From positions 124,001 to 188,000 of the forward strand of contig NZ_LR701581.1 of the NCBI RefSeq assembly GCF_902498805.1: a DNA stretch of 64,000 bases, read 5' to 3'. Shown one piece after another: positions 17,867-27,053 of the stretch. How positions within the stretch are numbered: position 1 is the first letter of the stretch; every line of letters starts with the position of its first letter. This stretch comes from Imperialibacter sp. EC-SDR9. Its GTDB lineage: Bacteria; Bacteroidota; Bacteroidia; Cytophagales; Cyclobacteriaceae. Below the pieces are notes generated by a model. It did not search any database and was not told where the DNA came from. It saw nothing but the letters and a program-made list of their open reading frames with translations. A program made the translations under genes and the position numbers.

Positions 17867-17989
17867 ATGAAAATTAAATTACTGTTGTTTGCTGTAGCTG
17901 TTTTCATGCTTGGTGCTTGTACTCAGAAGACGTGTCCTACTTACGCTAAGTCGGACGTGCAGAAAGAAAAGCCTGCTCAAAGGCTTTAA
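17867..17989 (+). CDS. 40-residue small lipoprotein
   Basis: The frame ATG 17867 to TAA 17987-17989 encodes a 40-residue peptide with a basic start (MKIKLLL), a hydrophobic core and lipobox LGAC, giving a mature lipidated peptide of about 22 residues that starts CTQKTCPTYAK. A second Cys follows in the CPTYAK motif, a pattern I associate with very small Bacteroidota lipoproteins. It is closed by a strong terminator at 18030. The signal-peptide pattern supports it as a real gene despite its size. Confidence 0.7.
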   Translation: MKIKLLLFAVAVFMLGACTQKTCPTYAKSDVQKEKPAQRL

Positions 17990-18029
17990 TTGGAAAGTAC
18001 TCGACCTGGTTGGAAATTATTGAAAGAAT

Positions 18030-18069
18030 ATATGCGGTTCTTACTAAGTAAGTACCGCATATTTTTTTA
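18030..18069. terminator. Strong bidirectional terminator
   Basis: ATATGCGGTTCTTACT at 18030-18045 pairs with AGTAAGTACCGCATAT at 18047-18062 with one mismatch, followed by TTTTTTT on the plus strand. The stem covers the stop codon of the minus-strand regulator at 18044-18046. Confidence 0.85.
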
Positions 18070-19204
18070 CATCCATTTCTGATATGGTGCTTGATGACAT
18101 GATCATCAGCCGCTCCGTCACATTTCTAAGCTCCCTGATATTTCCCGTCCACTCAAATTGCTGAAGTTGCTTAATGGCCGCATCGTCTATTGGTTTTGGT
18201 GCCCACCCGTATTCGGCCGAAATGTCTGCAATAAACCTATCGACTAGCAGCGGAATATCGTCTTTGCGGTCTTTTAGCGCAGGCACCTGAATGATGATTA
18301 CGCTCAGCCTGTGATAGAGGTCTTCTCTAAACTGATTTTCGGCAATAGCCTTTTTCAAGTCCTTATTGGTAGCAGCCACTACTCTTACGTCTACCTTTAC
18401 CTCCTTCTCGCCACCTACCCGGGTAATTCTATTTTCCTGTAAGGCACGCAGAACTTTGGCCTGGGCCGAAAGGCTCATGTCGCCAATTTCGTCAAGGAAT
18501 AGCGTGCCTCCGATAGCCTGCTCAAACTTCCCAATCCGTTGCTTTACTGCGGAGGTGAAGGAGCCCTTCTCGTGGCCGAAAAGCTCACTCTCAATTAATT
18601 CGGATGGAATGGCTGCACAGTTTACCTCCACCATCGGGCCCGACGAGCGATTGCTTTTTTCGTGAATCCATTTGGCAACCAGTTCTTTGCCTGTGCCATT
18701 GGGGCCGGTAATGAGCACTCTTGCATCAGTGGGGGCCACTTTTTCAATCATTGCTTTGACCTCTTCAATTTTCGGCGACTCGCCCACGATATCGTAAGTC
18801 TTGCTTATTTTCTTCTTCAGCACTCTGGTTTCATTCACCAGTTCCTTCCGATCCAGCGCATTTCTCAAAGTGACCAGCAGCCTGTTTAGATCCAGCGGTT
18901 TTTGAAGGAAGTCGAAAGCTCCTTTCTTGGTCGCTTCCACAGCGCTATCTATCGTGCCATGAGCCGAAATCATAATGAATGGTGCGTCAATTCCCTCCTC
19001 CATTGCCTTGTGAAGCAATTCAAGGCCATCCATTTTAGGCATTTTTATATCGCAAAGAACGAGGTCATACGATCCCTGTTTGAGCATTTCGAGGCCTTCT
19101 TCACCATCTTTCGCTTCGTCAATTTTGAATTTTTCGTACTCAAGAATTTCCCGGAGGGTAGAGCGAATAGATTTCTCGTCGTCTACTATTAGAATTTTTG
19201 CCAT
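18044..19204 (-). CDS. NtrC-family sigma-54-type response regulator lacking the DNA-binding domain
   Basis: A 386-residue protein with a receiver domain (residues 1-120, phospho-acceptor Asp52 in LCDIKMPKMDG) and an AAA+ domain (about 140-370) with Walker A GPNGTGKE, Walker B GTLFLDEIGDM and arginine-finger region FREDLYHRLS. The sigma-54-contacting loop, canonically GAFTGA, reads GSFTSA. It ends shortly after WTGNIRELRNVTERL, so the Fis-type helix-turn-helix present in about 450-residue homologues is missing. HTH-less members such as Chlamydia CtcC and Helicobacter FlgR activate from solution. No histidine kinase is adjacent; RNase P RNA lies upstream on the same strand. Confidence 0.92.
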   Translation of the reverse strand: MAKILIVDDEKSIRSTLREILEYEKFKIDEAKDGEEGLEMLKQGSYDLVLCDIKMPKMDGLELLHKAMEEGIDAPFIMISAHGTIDSAVEATKKGAFDFLQKPLDLNRLLVTLRNALDRKELVNETRVLKKKISKTYDIVGESPKIEEVKAMIEKVAPTDARVLITGPNGTGKELVAKWIHEKSNRSSGPMVEVNCAAIPSELIESELFGHEKGSFTSAVKQRIGKFEQAIGGTLFLDEIGDMSLSAQAKVLRALQENRITRVGGEKEVKVDVRVVAATNKDLKKAIAENQFREDLYHRLSVIIIQVPALKDRKDDIPLLVDRFIADISAEYGWAPKPIDDAAIKQLQQFEWTGNIRELRNVTERLMIMSSSTISEMDVKKYAVLT

Positions 19205-19227
19205 AGGTTAAAGAAAATAGGAAAATA

Positions 19228-19639
19228 TGATCCTGTAAGCCGGGTTCTGTGCCTCCCGACAAGTCGGAAGACCCTTATCATTTATCTGGACCTGATGTCG
19301 CCACCAGGTTCTATCAATCTACCCACCACAACGAGACCGCCGAAGCAGCCTACAGAGACGAGCAGCCCCTGAATCATGGCATATTTGATCTTTCAATCCG
19401 TAAGGTTTACCGTGCCCCCAATGTCACCATTGAAGCGGTGGGCTCTTACCCCACCTTTTCACCTTTTCCCCCAATGCAGAAGCATTGCGGGTAGTTTATT
19501 TTCTGTTGCACTTTCTGTAGCACTGTCGTCGCCAACAATGCCCCTTCCTGTTAGGAAGTACGGCGCTCTGCATTGCCCGGACTTTCCTCCCCGCTCAGAA
19601 TACTTTCTGAACAAGGCGATAAGGCGGATCACATTTTCC
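19228..19639 (-). ncRNA. rnpB: RNase P RNA (class A)
   Basis: The catalytic RNA that matures tRNA 5' ends. On the minus strand the 5' part contains GAGGAAAGTCCGGGC (19575-19590), the CR-I core that pairs with the 3' core ACAGAACCCGGCTTA (19236-19250). The roughly 410-base length and the terminal pairing of the two ends fit a class A RNase P RNA. Exact ends are estimated to within a few bases. It is in the same orientation as the downstream regulator. Confidence 0.93.
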
Positions 19640-19677
19640 TAAATAGTTAAACTTATTTGATAACTAAAAGATACTTC

Positions 19678-20076
19678 TTAGTTGACGTCTTTGCCTGTAA
19701 TGGCAAGTTCCCACTCATCGGCTAGTTTGGCTGTTTCGAGTATCATTTCCTTCAATTTCTGTGGAGGTACTGTGTCGTCGAACAAGGTGGTTTCCACCAT
19801 TAGGAAATCGCCAAGCACCACAAACTTAGAATTGATAAGGTCAACGTTGTGCGCAAGCACTTTGGTATAATCAATTTTTTCGGCGGTGCGACATACTCTG
19901 GACAGTATCTGAATGACACTCTTGCCATACTTTTTGTTGTCAATTTTGCCACCACGAACCGATTGGAACCTACCGTCGGGAAGAGGAACGATCACAACTG
20001 ATCGATTATCGTCATATTCTGAATATTGGCCGTTAATTTCAGAGGCAAGTTCCTCCATCAACTTTCTTACGTCCAT
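19678..20076 (-). CDS. Hypothetical cytoplasmic protein
   Basis: A 132-residue protein without signal or membrane segments. The pattern of beta strands and helices (VVIVPLPDGRFQSVRGGKI, then IQILSRVC and a C-terminal helix ETAKLADEWELAI) vaguely resembles YbjN or type III chaperone-like folds, but I cannot assign a family. It lies between RNase P RNA and the DUF2027-Smr gene on the same strand, 36 bases downstream of the latter, so it is probably the last gene of the photolyase-Smr operon. Confidence 0.65.
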   Translation of the reverse strand: MDVRKLMEELASEINGQYSEYDDNRSVVIVPLPDGRFQSVRGGKIDNKKYGKSVIQILSRVCRTAEKIDYTKVLAHNVDLINSKFVVLGDFLMVETTLFDDTVPPQKLKEMILETAKLADEWELAITGKDVN

Positions 20077-20112
20077 AGTATTATGTTTTATTTTAGGCTT
20101 AAAAAATGCTAG

Positions 20113-21078
20113 TTAGTCTTTTAATTTGATAAGTGTAGCGCCATAGCCAAACCTTTGTTTCTGGGCATCCTGAAAGTACAAGATATTTTTCATTTTACTT
20201 AGCCTTTTATGGATTTCTTCACGCAGAACACCGTTTCCTACGCCATGAATAAACGTTATCTCGTCTCTGCCAGTTGCGATGGCCGAGTCCAGTTCCTTCT
20301 CAAAAACAGCTAGTTGGTAGGAGAGGGCCTGCGAGGTAGGCACCTCTTCTTTTTGCCCTGTTAATTTCTCCATGTGTAAATCTACCTCGTGCGAGCCTGG
20401 TTTTTGCTCTGTTTTCGGCACTGGCACCGCTTTGGCAGAAAGCATGCTGTTTTTTATCTCATCAGCGTTAATTTTTGCAGGACTGTCATCCAGCTGATAA
20501 ACATATCCTTCCTTTGAGGTCATGGGAATAGTACCCTTCTTGTGCATGAAAGCTGCCGCTTTGAACGAGACAACCCTGCTCAGCATTGGCTTACTTTTGT
20601 AGATTCCTTTTTGGAAATACATGCAGGAAAACTGCATGTCCGACCAGTTGTCGAAGTTTTGAGAAGACTTGGATGCTATCGCCTGATTCGACTTTGCCTC
20701 AAGGTGACCGGCGTGCAATCCTAGCGTAGTGCCTTTCACCAACTCATCTATCTTAAAAACCAGCTCGTAATCTGTGTTGTTGATCAGCCAGACTGTGAAA
20801 ATATCTCCCTTTGGCTCGAAGCCAAGGTAAATTCCTTTTTCAGCAACTGCCTGAGTCTCCTTAACGAATGATTTTTGGCTGGAAGAACTTTGCTGTGCAG
20901 AGCTGTCCCTTTTGAAGTGCTCCGCTTCAGTTTTACTTACCAAAACGACCTCACTCTTAAGCACGGGGAAGGAAAAGCCGTCTTCTATTTCTATTTCATA
21001 GGTGTTTTCGTTGACCACCCTGATAATAACTCCCTCCTCAGTTCCTCTCAGAAGCCTTACTTTGTCCCCTATGTTCAT
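20113..21078 (-). CDS. DUF2027 protein with C-terminal Smr domain
   Basis: A 321-residue Bacteroidota-type protein. The N-terminal 50 residues form a small barrel (NIGDKVRLLRGTEEGVIIRV), a DUF2027 beta-sandwich fills the middle, and the C-terminal 90 residues are a Smr domain with the EVDLH and HGVGNGVLR motifs found in MutS2 and nuclease-like Smr proteins. Smr domains bind or cut nucleic acids, including RNA in ribosome rescue. The sequence between the DUF and Smr parts is charged and proline-rich. It begins four bases after the photolyase stop, so the two share an operon. Confidence 0.85.
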   Translation of the reverse strand: MNIGDKVRLLRGTEEGVIIRVVNENTYEIEIEDGFSFPVLKSEVVLVSKTEAEHFKRDSSAQQSSSSQKSFVKETQAVAEKGIYLGFEPKGDIFTVWLINNTDYELVFKIDELVKGTTLGLHAGHLEAKSNQAIASKSSQNFDNWSDMQFSCMYFQKGIYKSKPMLSRVVSFKAAAFMHKKGTIPMTSKEGYVYQLDDSPAKINADEIKNSMLSAKAVPVPKTEQKPGSHEVDLHMEKLTGQKEEVPTSQALSYQLAVFEKELDSAIATGRDEITFIHGVGNGVLREEIHKRLSKMKNILYFQDAQKQRFGYGATLIKLKD

Positions 21079-21082
21079 ACAG

Positions 21083-22390
21083 TTACTTTAACGCCGCTTG
21101 GTAAGTGTCGATGGCTCTTTGTCTGGCAAATTTATGTTCAACAATCGGTTTTATGTAATTTTTGTTGTCATATTCCGGCACCCAGCGGCGGATATATTCT
21201 TTGTCGTTGTCAAACTTGTCTGTTTGCGACTCCGGGTTGAACACTCTGAAATACGGTTGAGCGTCGGTGCCTGTGCCCGCCGCCCACTGCCAGCCGCCAT
21301 TGTTGGAGGCTAGCTCAAAGTCAAGCAGTTTCCTTGCAAACCAGGCTTCTCCCCATCGCCAGTCGATGAGCAAGTGCTTGGTAAGGAAGCTGGCGACTAC
21401 CATGCGTACTCTGTTGTGCATATACCCCGTGGTGTTTAATTCCCTCATGCCAGCGTCTACTATTGGGTAACCAGTCATTCCCTCACACCATTTCTGAAAT
21501 TGTTCCTCATCGTTTCTCCACGGAATGAGGTCGTACTTTGGTTTGAAGGCGCTGTGCACCACATGAGGGAAGTTATGCAAGATCATTTGGTAGAACTCCC
21601 TCCAAATGAGCTCATTCAACCAGGTTTGATTGAGGTCTGCTGCTTTTTTCACAGCTGCCCGTACGCTGATAGTGCCATGCCGCAGATGAATGCCGAGGCG
21701 GGAGGTGCCCTCGATGGCAGGGAAGTCCCTCTTTTTGTCATAAGCGGCAATAATTGACTCATCGAACGTCGACGGTGGAATGACAATAGCGCTCTTTGCA
21801 AAGCCCATCTCCTGTAACGTGGGTGTGGGATAAGGGCTGGTTTTATAGAAATTTTCCGCCGAAACGATTGAAGGAAACTCGTCCAACCGTAAGTTGCTCC
21901 ATTTGGCCAACCATTTGTTTTTATAGGGGGTAAACACCTTATATACGCCACCAGTGTCAGTTAATATTTCCTCCTTTTCAAAAATCACATGGTCTTTGAA
22001 GGAGTAAAAACCTATCCCTTTCTCCGTGAGCAGCGAGCGGACTGCGGTGTCCCTTTCGTTGGCATAGGGTTCGTAGTCCCTGTTGGTGTAAACGGCTTTG
22101 ATGTCATATTCCGTCGTCAGCTGTGAAAATGCTGCTTCCGGTGAAGCGTAAAGGATGCGTAGTGAGCTTCCGTGGTCTTCTAGCTGCTTCTTTAGCTGCA
22201 ACAGCGTGCTGTGAATAAACGAAACCCTGGCATCCGTCCTTTCTTCAAGCTTTGATAATATCTGTGGATCAAAAATGAAGATGGGAAGAACGGGTAACTT
22301 GTCTTTTAGTGCGTAGAAAAGGCCGGTGTTATCGGTGAGTCGGAGGTCACGCCGGAACCAGAAAATATTGACAGCCGGATGCGTTGGCAT
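21083..22390 (-). CDS. Deoxyribodipyrimidine photolyase (class I cryptochrome/photolyase family)
   Basis: Light-driven repair of UV-induced pyrimidine dimers, using FAD. At 435 residues the protein has the N-terminal antenna domain (NIFWFRRDLRLTDN) and the C-terminal FAD domain with WLNELIWREFYQM, GYMHNRVRMVVASFLTKHLLIDWRWGE split across motifs, and GGWQWAAGTGTDAQPYFRVFNP at the flavin and lesion site. The Asn in NNGGWQW supports true CPD photolyase rather than DASH cryptochrome. It heads a minus-strand operon with DUF2027-Smr, giving a possible DNA- or RNA-damage theme. Confidence 0.93.
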   Translation of the reverse strand: MPTHPAVNIFWFRRDLRLTDNTGLFYALKDKLPVLPIFIFDPQILSKLEERTDARVSFIHSTLLQLKKQLEDHGSSLRILYASPEAAFSQLTTEYDIKAVYTNRDYEPYANERDTAVRSLLTEKGIGFYSFKDHVIFEKEEILTDTGGVYKVFTPYKNKWLAKWSNLRLDEFPSIVSAENFYKTSPYPTPTLQEMGFAKSAIVIPPSTFDESIIAAYDKKRDFPAIEGTSRLGIHLRHGTISVRAAVKKAADLNQTWLNELIWREFYQMILHNFPHVVHSAFKPKYDLIPWRNDEEQFQKWCEGMTGYPIVDAGMRELNTTGYMHNRVRMVVASFLTKHLLIDWRWGEAWFARKLLDFELASNNGGWQWAAGTGTDAQPYFRVFNPESQTDKFDNDKEYIRRWVPEYDNKNYIKPIVEHKFARQRAIDTYQAALK

Positions 22391-22430
22391 AAGTTTTTTC
22401 TAAACTAACTGCGCAGTGCTCATTTAGTTA

Positions 22431-25400
22431 TTAAAGCTCGGAAAAATTGAAGGGAGAGTGGCCGTTTACATCGTCTTCCTCTTGCTTTATTTTATCCGAA
22501 TTGAAGTTGAATGAGGTCTTTTGATCTTCTTCCTGCGGGTCAGGTTCTTCCCTGTTTTTAACACGTACGTCCTGCATCAAGTCTTTGAAGTTGTTGAAGC
22601 TTCGGATGTATTGGAGGCTGAACCCCGCTTTTGTATTGGTCTGGTTACTTATGTTTTGCGTGAGGCTGTTGACGCTGGTTCTGGAGTACATTTTGGCTCT
22701 CAATTTGCCGTCGGGTGTAAGCAGGTACTCAAGGGTCCAGTCGCCCATAATGGCTCCCAGCTCGTTGCGGGTAGTGGTGCTGGTAACGCCCCCATCTCTG
22801 GAAACCCGCAGTCGGCCATCCAGGAAGGTGTAGGCAAGCCGAAGTTGGAACGTGTTGTAGGCATCGTTGTCAAGGCTGGCCAGGTCGATGTCGATTTCAA
22901 GGTTCTCGTCCACCTGAGAAATCCAATAGCTGAGCTGGTTGGAGACAAATTCACTCACACTACTGCCGATGGAGTTGGTGCCGACGTTGAAGCTATTGAT
23001 GGGTGAGAAGCGTCGCAGGATAATCAGGCTGAACACCTGGCGTTTCATTTCCTGCTCATCGGTTTTGACCGTATTTTTAAACCCCTGGATGGTTGTGCCC
23101 AAAGGATAGCTATTGGCACCAGCGGTTTCAGGATAGCCTGTTATCTGAATATCGAAAGCGATATCTGGTGACATCAGATCCCCATTCAGCTTCATCTGAA
23201 CGTTCGTGGGGTAACGCCTCTTCAGCTCAGGCGTATTCAACGTGGCGCTGTCGATATTGGTCAGAATTGGGGATAACAAAGCATTTTGCCGGTAGCCTGC
23301 AGTAATATCCATCTGGGCTTTGTAGGGATCACCCGACCAGGAGATGCTACTTCCGCTAACGATCTCAAACTCCTTATTGATGATATTGTAAAGGGTGAAA
23401 TTATATCCCCCTTCCTCGATGTCAAGATCACCAAACATATAGAAATCCCCGTTGGTGTCAATTTGCATGTTGAGCTTGCCATTGCCTCTGCCCCGTATGA
23501 TATCGCCGGATTTTATGTCGAAGATAAGCTCGCAATATGCGTCCGGCGTGATGTCAAGGTCAAAATCGAGACGAATATTAGAAAACTTCTCTTCGTCGAT
23601 ATCCGATTCCTCATCGGTGACCTTGGTCGTGTCGCTAAAATTCACAAATGAAATGAAGTCCTCAACCTGTACGTCGGAGCTTTCGTCCAGCGGAATGAAA
23701 ATCCGTGTATTTCTATTTGTGGTAGCTTTGGCGCTAATATTGAGGTTGGATATAGCGCCCAAAAAGTTGATTGAGCCAGTGGCATAAGCGGTGCCGTAGT
23801 ACAAGGAGTTGTCGGCAGCAGCCGTGTTAAGTACTTGAAAGTTATTCAATTGCCCTTCTAAGTCCAGCACAAAGTCTCTAAAACCATCGTGGAAAATACC
23901 TCCATTCAATGAAGCACGATGATCCTGCTCGTCTCGAACGTCAAGGTTTCGGACACCTATTTCGTTATCGTCAAAGAAGATATCCCCATTGAAGCTATAT
24001 GTAGTGTTGAGGTACTTGATCCTTCCTGCCCCATTGCGTAGCGTCCCGGTCCCCCGGAGGATGGGATAGGTGGGGCTGCCTGAAATCCTGAATTTTCCTG
24101 TGGCAGTGCCTTTGATTTCATTAAAGTTTTCCTCGATAAATGGCTCCAGGATATTAATGCTAGCATTGTCAAAGTCGGCAGTGAAGTTGAGCGGGCTTAT
24201 GCTGTCGAGAGGGGCATAGTAGCCATTGAGCCCAATGATATTTTTGCCTTCCCTTATTACGGTAAGCCTCGATAGTATTTGTTTGGATGCATCGTTCCAT
24301 GATGATTTACCGGTCAGGTTTCCGACTAAAAATCTATCGACAAAAAAGTTGTCAATTTTAAGGTCGCTTTCAACAATGGAGCCCTCACCGTATTTAATAA
24401 GCGTGGCATGCCCGTTTACCACTCCGTCCAGAGGGACAGTTGTGAGCGGGTTGAGGTTAGACAGAGCAAAATTCGTGACCCTTCCTCGTAGCGGAATATT
24501 TGTCGAGTCGCTGATATAGCCAGTTAGTTCCACTTCCTGATTGCCCGCCGAAAGCTTCAGGTTTTCAAAGGCAATTGCTTCATCTGTGATAACAATTTGG
24601 TTGTTGTCTGAAAACTGCCACTTTCCCTCAAGCACTTGAAGATCAGAAGGGTATACTGTTATAATTGTCCTGTCTGGAAGAAATTGAAGATCCCCATATA
24701 CCCTGGCGTAGTTGGTGGTATTGAGCTGCTCTACGTTGGTTTGAAAATCAATTTGGTTATTACTCCAGATCGCCTCTATGTAGTTGTTTTGAGTAATATC
24801 TCTGTTATTGAGCAGCTGTCGCATCGACGATATGTAAAACATCGATAGCACGTCTGTGCTGTCTGCCGCTTTGCTGGTATTGATGTCTATCTCGTTTCCA
24901 ATGAAGGAGAATTCCCTGAAGGTTAATGTATCAATGGCGGTGTAAAGTGAAGCAACTGAAGAGATGTTCTTGTTGAAACCAGCTTCAATTTGCGTCCCTT
25001 TAGCTATGTAAAAGTCTTTGACGAAAAGGTCAGTCAGCGGGTTTATATCCCTGAGTGTCGCATTAACACGTATTTTGTATGGAGATATTTCTTTTGTGGG
25101 CTTGCTGGCGTAGTAGCTTTCAATGTTGTCGCTATTATTCCTGAATGCCAGCTCATATTCATTAAATGTTTCCGATAAATCCGCAAACAGGGTTGTGTAA
25201 TCAAAGTTGCCTTCAGCGCTTAAACTCAGATGCTCTGAGAGAATATTAAACGAACGTTGTGTTTGGCTTCTTCGTGAAGTGGCGAGGATACTGTCCGCCT
25301 TGAACTGTTTTCCATCAACTTCAAGTAGTAGGTTGTGTATAGCGGCACTGCCCGTAATACTATCAATTTCAAGTCCCTGAAAGTCAAGGTCGACTTGCCC

Positions 25401-27044
25401 CCTGAGAAACACATCGTTGGAAGTAAGCTGCAGAGGGTAGAGAAAGAGTGTGTCAAGCGATGCGTTCGCTTTAAACATATTGACCTGATTTCTGAAGTCA
25501 AACGAGCCTTCGACTTGAAGCTTTACGTTGGGGTCGTCGATACTGAGCTTTCCTTCAAAAAAGCTTGCGGCTAGTCGTGCATCAGTTTTGATGTTCACGT
25601 AGTCGTAGCCCTTGAGTCCGAGCTTTTGTATGTTGCCTTTCAGGTAAAAATCCGCAGACGAGGGTGTGAGGCCTTTGCCAGAGATACTTCCGGAAAAACT
25701 TACTTTCTGGAGAAGTTCGGAGTCACCTGCCAAAGTGCCCAGGTTGAGGTTTCTGACTGTAAGCGAGCCACTGTAAACTGCCTCTTCCGGCGTGCTCGGG
25801 AGCTTCAGGTTGACATCGGATTTGGCACTTCCGAGCCTGGAATCAAAATTTCCGTTGGCCACAAAGTCGGTGGGAAAACCAATGAACCTGCCATCGAACC
25901 TAATGAAACCGAGGCGATTCAATATGTAATAGTCTTCACTATCCATGTAGATGCCAAGGTCGTTGGCCAGTAGCGTCGATTTATCAAGTCGGAGGTCAAT
26001 AAAGGTTTCCATAAAGTTGGGCAAGCCATTGAAGCTGGCATTGCCAAAGAGCTGACTATTGTCGCCGAAAAACAGACTAAACTTCTTCAAGCTAAAATTG
26101 GTAACTCCTCCGCTGAAGTCGCCTGATATGGAATAGGTATCATCGTACTTTTCGAGGTAGGGCGAAAAGTGTCGCAGGTCCCGGTTGCTTATTGTCGTGC
26201 TGTCGAAATGAGCAACGATGTTGACGCTATCAACAAAATAGGTGAGATTGGAAGGGTTGGAAAACTCAAACTTGACATAGTCCCGTAAATGGCTGTGTTG
26301 GGTATGCAGGTCTAAGTCAGAGAGCTCCATTGTTTGATAGGTGAGCAGAAAGTTGGTTTGTAGGCTATTAACGTTAAGCTTTTTACTTCTCTCACCGGCA
26401 GCCAGCTTGTCTACCCTGAATTTGACAGTATCCAGCCGTTGGTAGAAGTTGCTAAGGTCGCTGAATATGCTGTCGATGGTAAACTGGTAGTAGTTGAAGC
26501 CCACCTCAATGCTATCCTTTCTCATGTCATTGAGAGAGAACCGGCTTTTCTCCAGTTTGATCCGGCTCACACTTATCGGACGTGGCAGCGAAGTTCGGGC
26601 AGTGGTGTCTTTGGGCCGTAATTGGCTGATGAGAAAGGAGATGTTGTCGAGTTGGTTGTCGGCGAACTTTACCAGCCGTACATCGGCTCCGGTTATTCGG
26701 GCGGCGTCAAAATGTAGCTGACTGGGACGTAGTAAATCAAGAAGGCTAAAATCGACCAACAACCTATTTATGGTAATCATGCTGGTATCCTGGAGATCCT
26801 TTACTTCCAGGCTATCAAGGGTAATTTCATCAAACCAGTTGACATCCACTTTTGCAATGGTAACTTTGTGCCCTGTTTGTTCATAGAAGGATTTGGAGGC
26901 GTAGGAAACCAGCCATGTTTGAACAGCCGATGATTGCAGCGTGATAAACAAGCCAATCAGCAAAAGTAAAATGGTAAGTGAAAACCAGTAGAAGGCTTTC
27001 CCAATACCATAGAAAATGACAGATGTTTTAGTTTTATAGTTCAA
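22431..27044 (-). CDS. TamB-like translocation/assembly module protein
   Basis: A 1537-residue AsmA/TamB-family protein of the cell envelope, expected to span the periplasm as a long beta-rich groove for lipid or outer-membrane protein traffic. One N-terminal transmembrane helix (about residues 12-36) anchors it. The body is repetitive beta-strand, and the C-terminal 450 residues show the DUF490/TamB pattern (IEEGGYNFTLYNI, FEIVSGSSISWSGDPYKA, LTPDGKLRAKMYSR). The start is TTG at 27044, with no in-frame ATG until well past the membrane helix. tsaD starts nine bases away on the opposite strand, so the two promoters lie inside the opposing genes. Confidence 0.9.
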   Translation of the reverse strand: MNYKTKTSVIFYGIGKAFYWFSLTILLLLIGLFITLQSSAVQTWLVSYASKSFYEQTGHKVTIAKVDVNWFDEITLDSLEVKDLQDTSMITINRLLVDFSLLDLLRPSQLHFDAARITGADVRLVKFADNQLDNISFLISQLRPKDTTARTSLPRPISVSRIKLEKSRFSLNDMRKDSIEVGFNYYQFTIDSIFSDLSNFYQRLDTVKFRVDKLAAGERSKKLNVNSLQTNFLLTYQTMELSDLDLHTQHSHLRDYVKFEFSNPSNLTYFVDSVNIVAHFDSTTISNRDLRHFSPYLEKYDDTYSISGDFSGGVTNFSLKKFSLFFGDNSQLFGNASFNGLPNFMETFIDLRLDKSTLLANDLGIYMDSEDYYILNRLGFIRFDGRFIGFPTDFVANGNFDSRLGSAKSDVNLKLPSTPEEAVYSGSLTVRNLNLGTLAGDSELLQKVSFSGSISGKGLTPSSADFYLKGNIQKLGLKGYDYVNIKTDARLAASFFEGKLSIDDPNVKLQVEGSFDFRNQVNMFKANASLDTLFLYPLQLTSNDVFLRGQVDLDFQGLEIDSITGSAAIHNLLLEVDGKQFKADSILATSRRSQTQRSFNILSEHLSLSAEGNFDYTTLFADLSETFNEYELAFRNNSDNIESYYASKPTKEISPYKIRVNATLRDINPLTDLFVKDFYIAKGTQIEAGFNKNISSVASLYTAIDTLTFREFSFIGNEIDINTSKAADSTDVLSMFYISSMRQLLNNRDITQNNYIEAIWSNNQIDFQTNVEQLNTTNYARVYGDLQFLPDRTIITVYPSDLQVLEGKWQFSDNNQIVITDEAIAFENLKLSAGNQEVELTGYISDSTNIPLRGRVTNFALSNLNPLTTVPLDGVVNGHATLIKYGEGSIVESDLKIDNFFVDRFLVGNLTGKSSWNDASKQILSRLTVIREGKNIIGLNGYYAPLDSISPLNFTADFDNASINILEPFIEENFNEIKGTATGKFRISGSPTYPILRGTGTLRNGAGRIKYLNTTYSFNGDIFFDDNEIGVRNLDVRDEQDHRASLNGGIFHDGFRDFVLDLEGQLNNFQVLNTAAADNSLYYGTAYATGSINFLGAISNLNISAKATTNRNTRIFIPLDESSDVQVEDFISFVNFSDTTKVTDEESDIDEEKFSNIRLDFDLDITPDAYCELIFDIKSGDIIRGRGNGKLNMQIDTNGDFYMFGDLDIEEGGYNFTLYNIINKEFEIVSGSSISWSGDPYKAQMDITAGYRQNALLSPILTNIDSATLNTPELKRRYPTNVQMKLNGDLMSPDIAFDIQITGYPETAGANSYPLGTTIQGFKNTVKTDEQEMKRQVFSLIILRRFSPINSFNVGTNSIGSSVSEFVSNQLSYWISQVDENLEIDIDLASLDNDAYNTFQLRLAYTFLDGRLRVSRDGGVTSTTTRNELGAIMGDWTLEYLLTPDGKLRAKMYSRTSVNSLTQNISNQTNTKAGFSLQYIRSFNNFKDLMQDVRVKNREEPDPQEEDQKTSFNFNSDKIKQEEDDVNGHSPFNFSEL

Positions 27045-27053
27045 ATCAACTGT

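Noticed and set aside
19249..19642. Two overlapping plus-strand frames
   Set aside because: They lie on the complementary strand of RNase P RNA.
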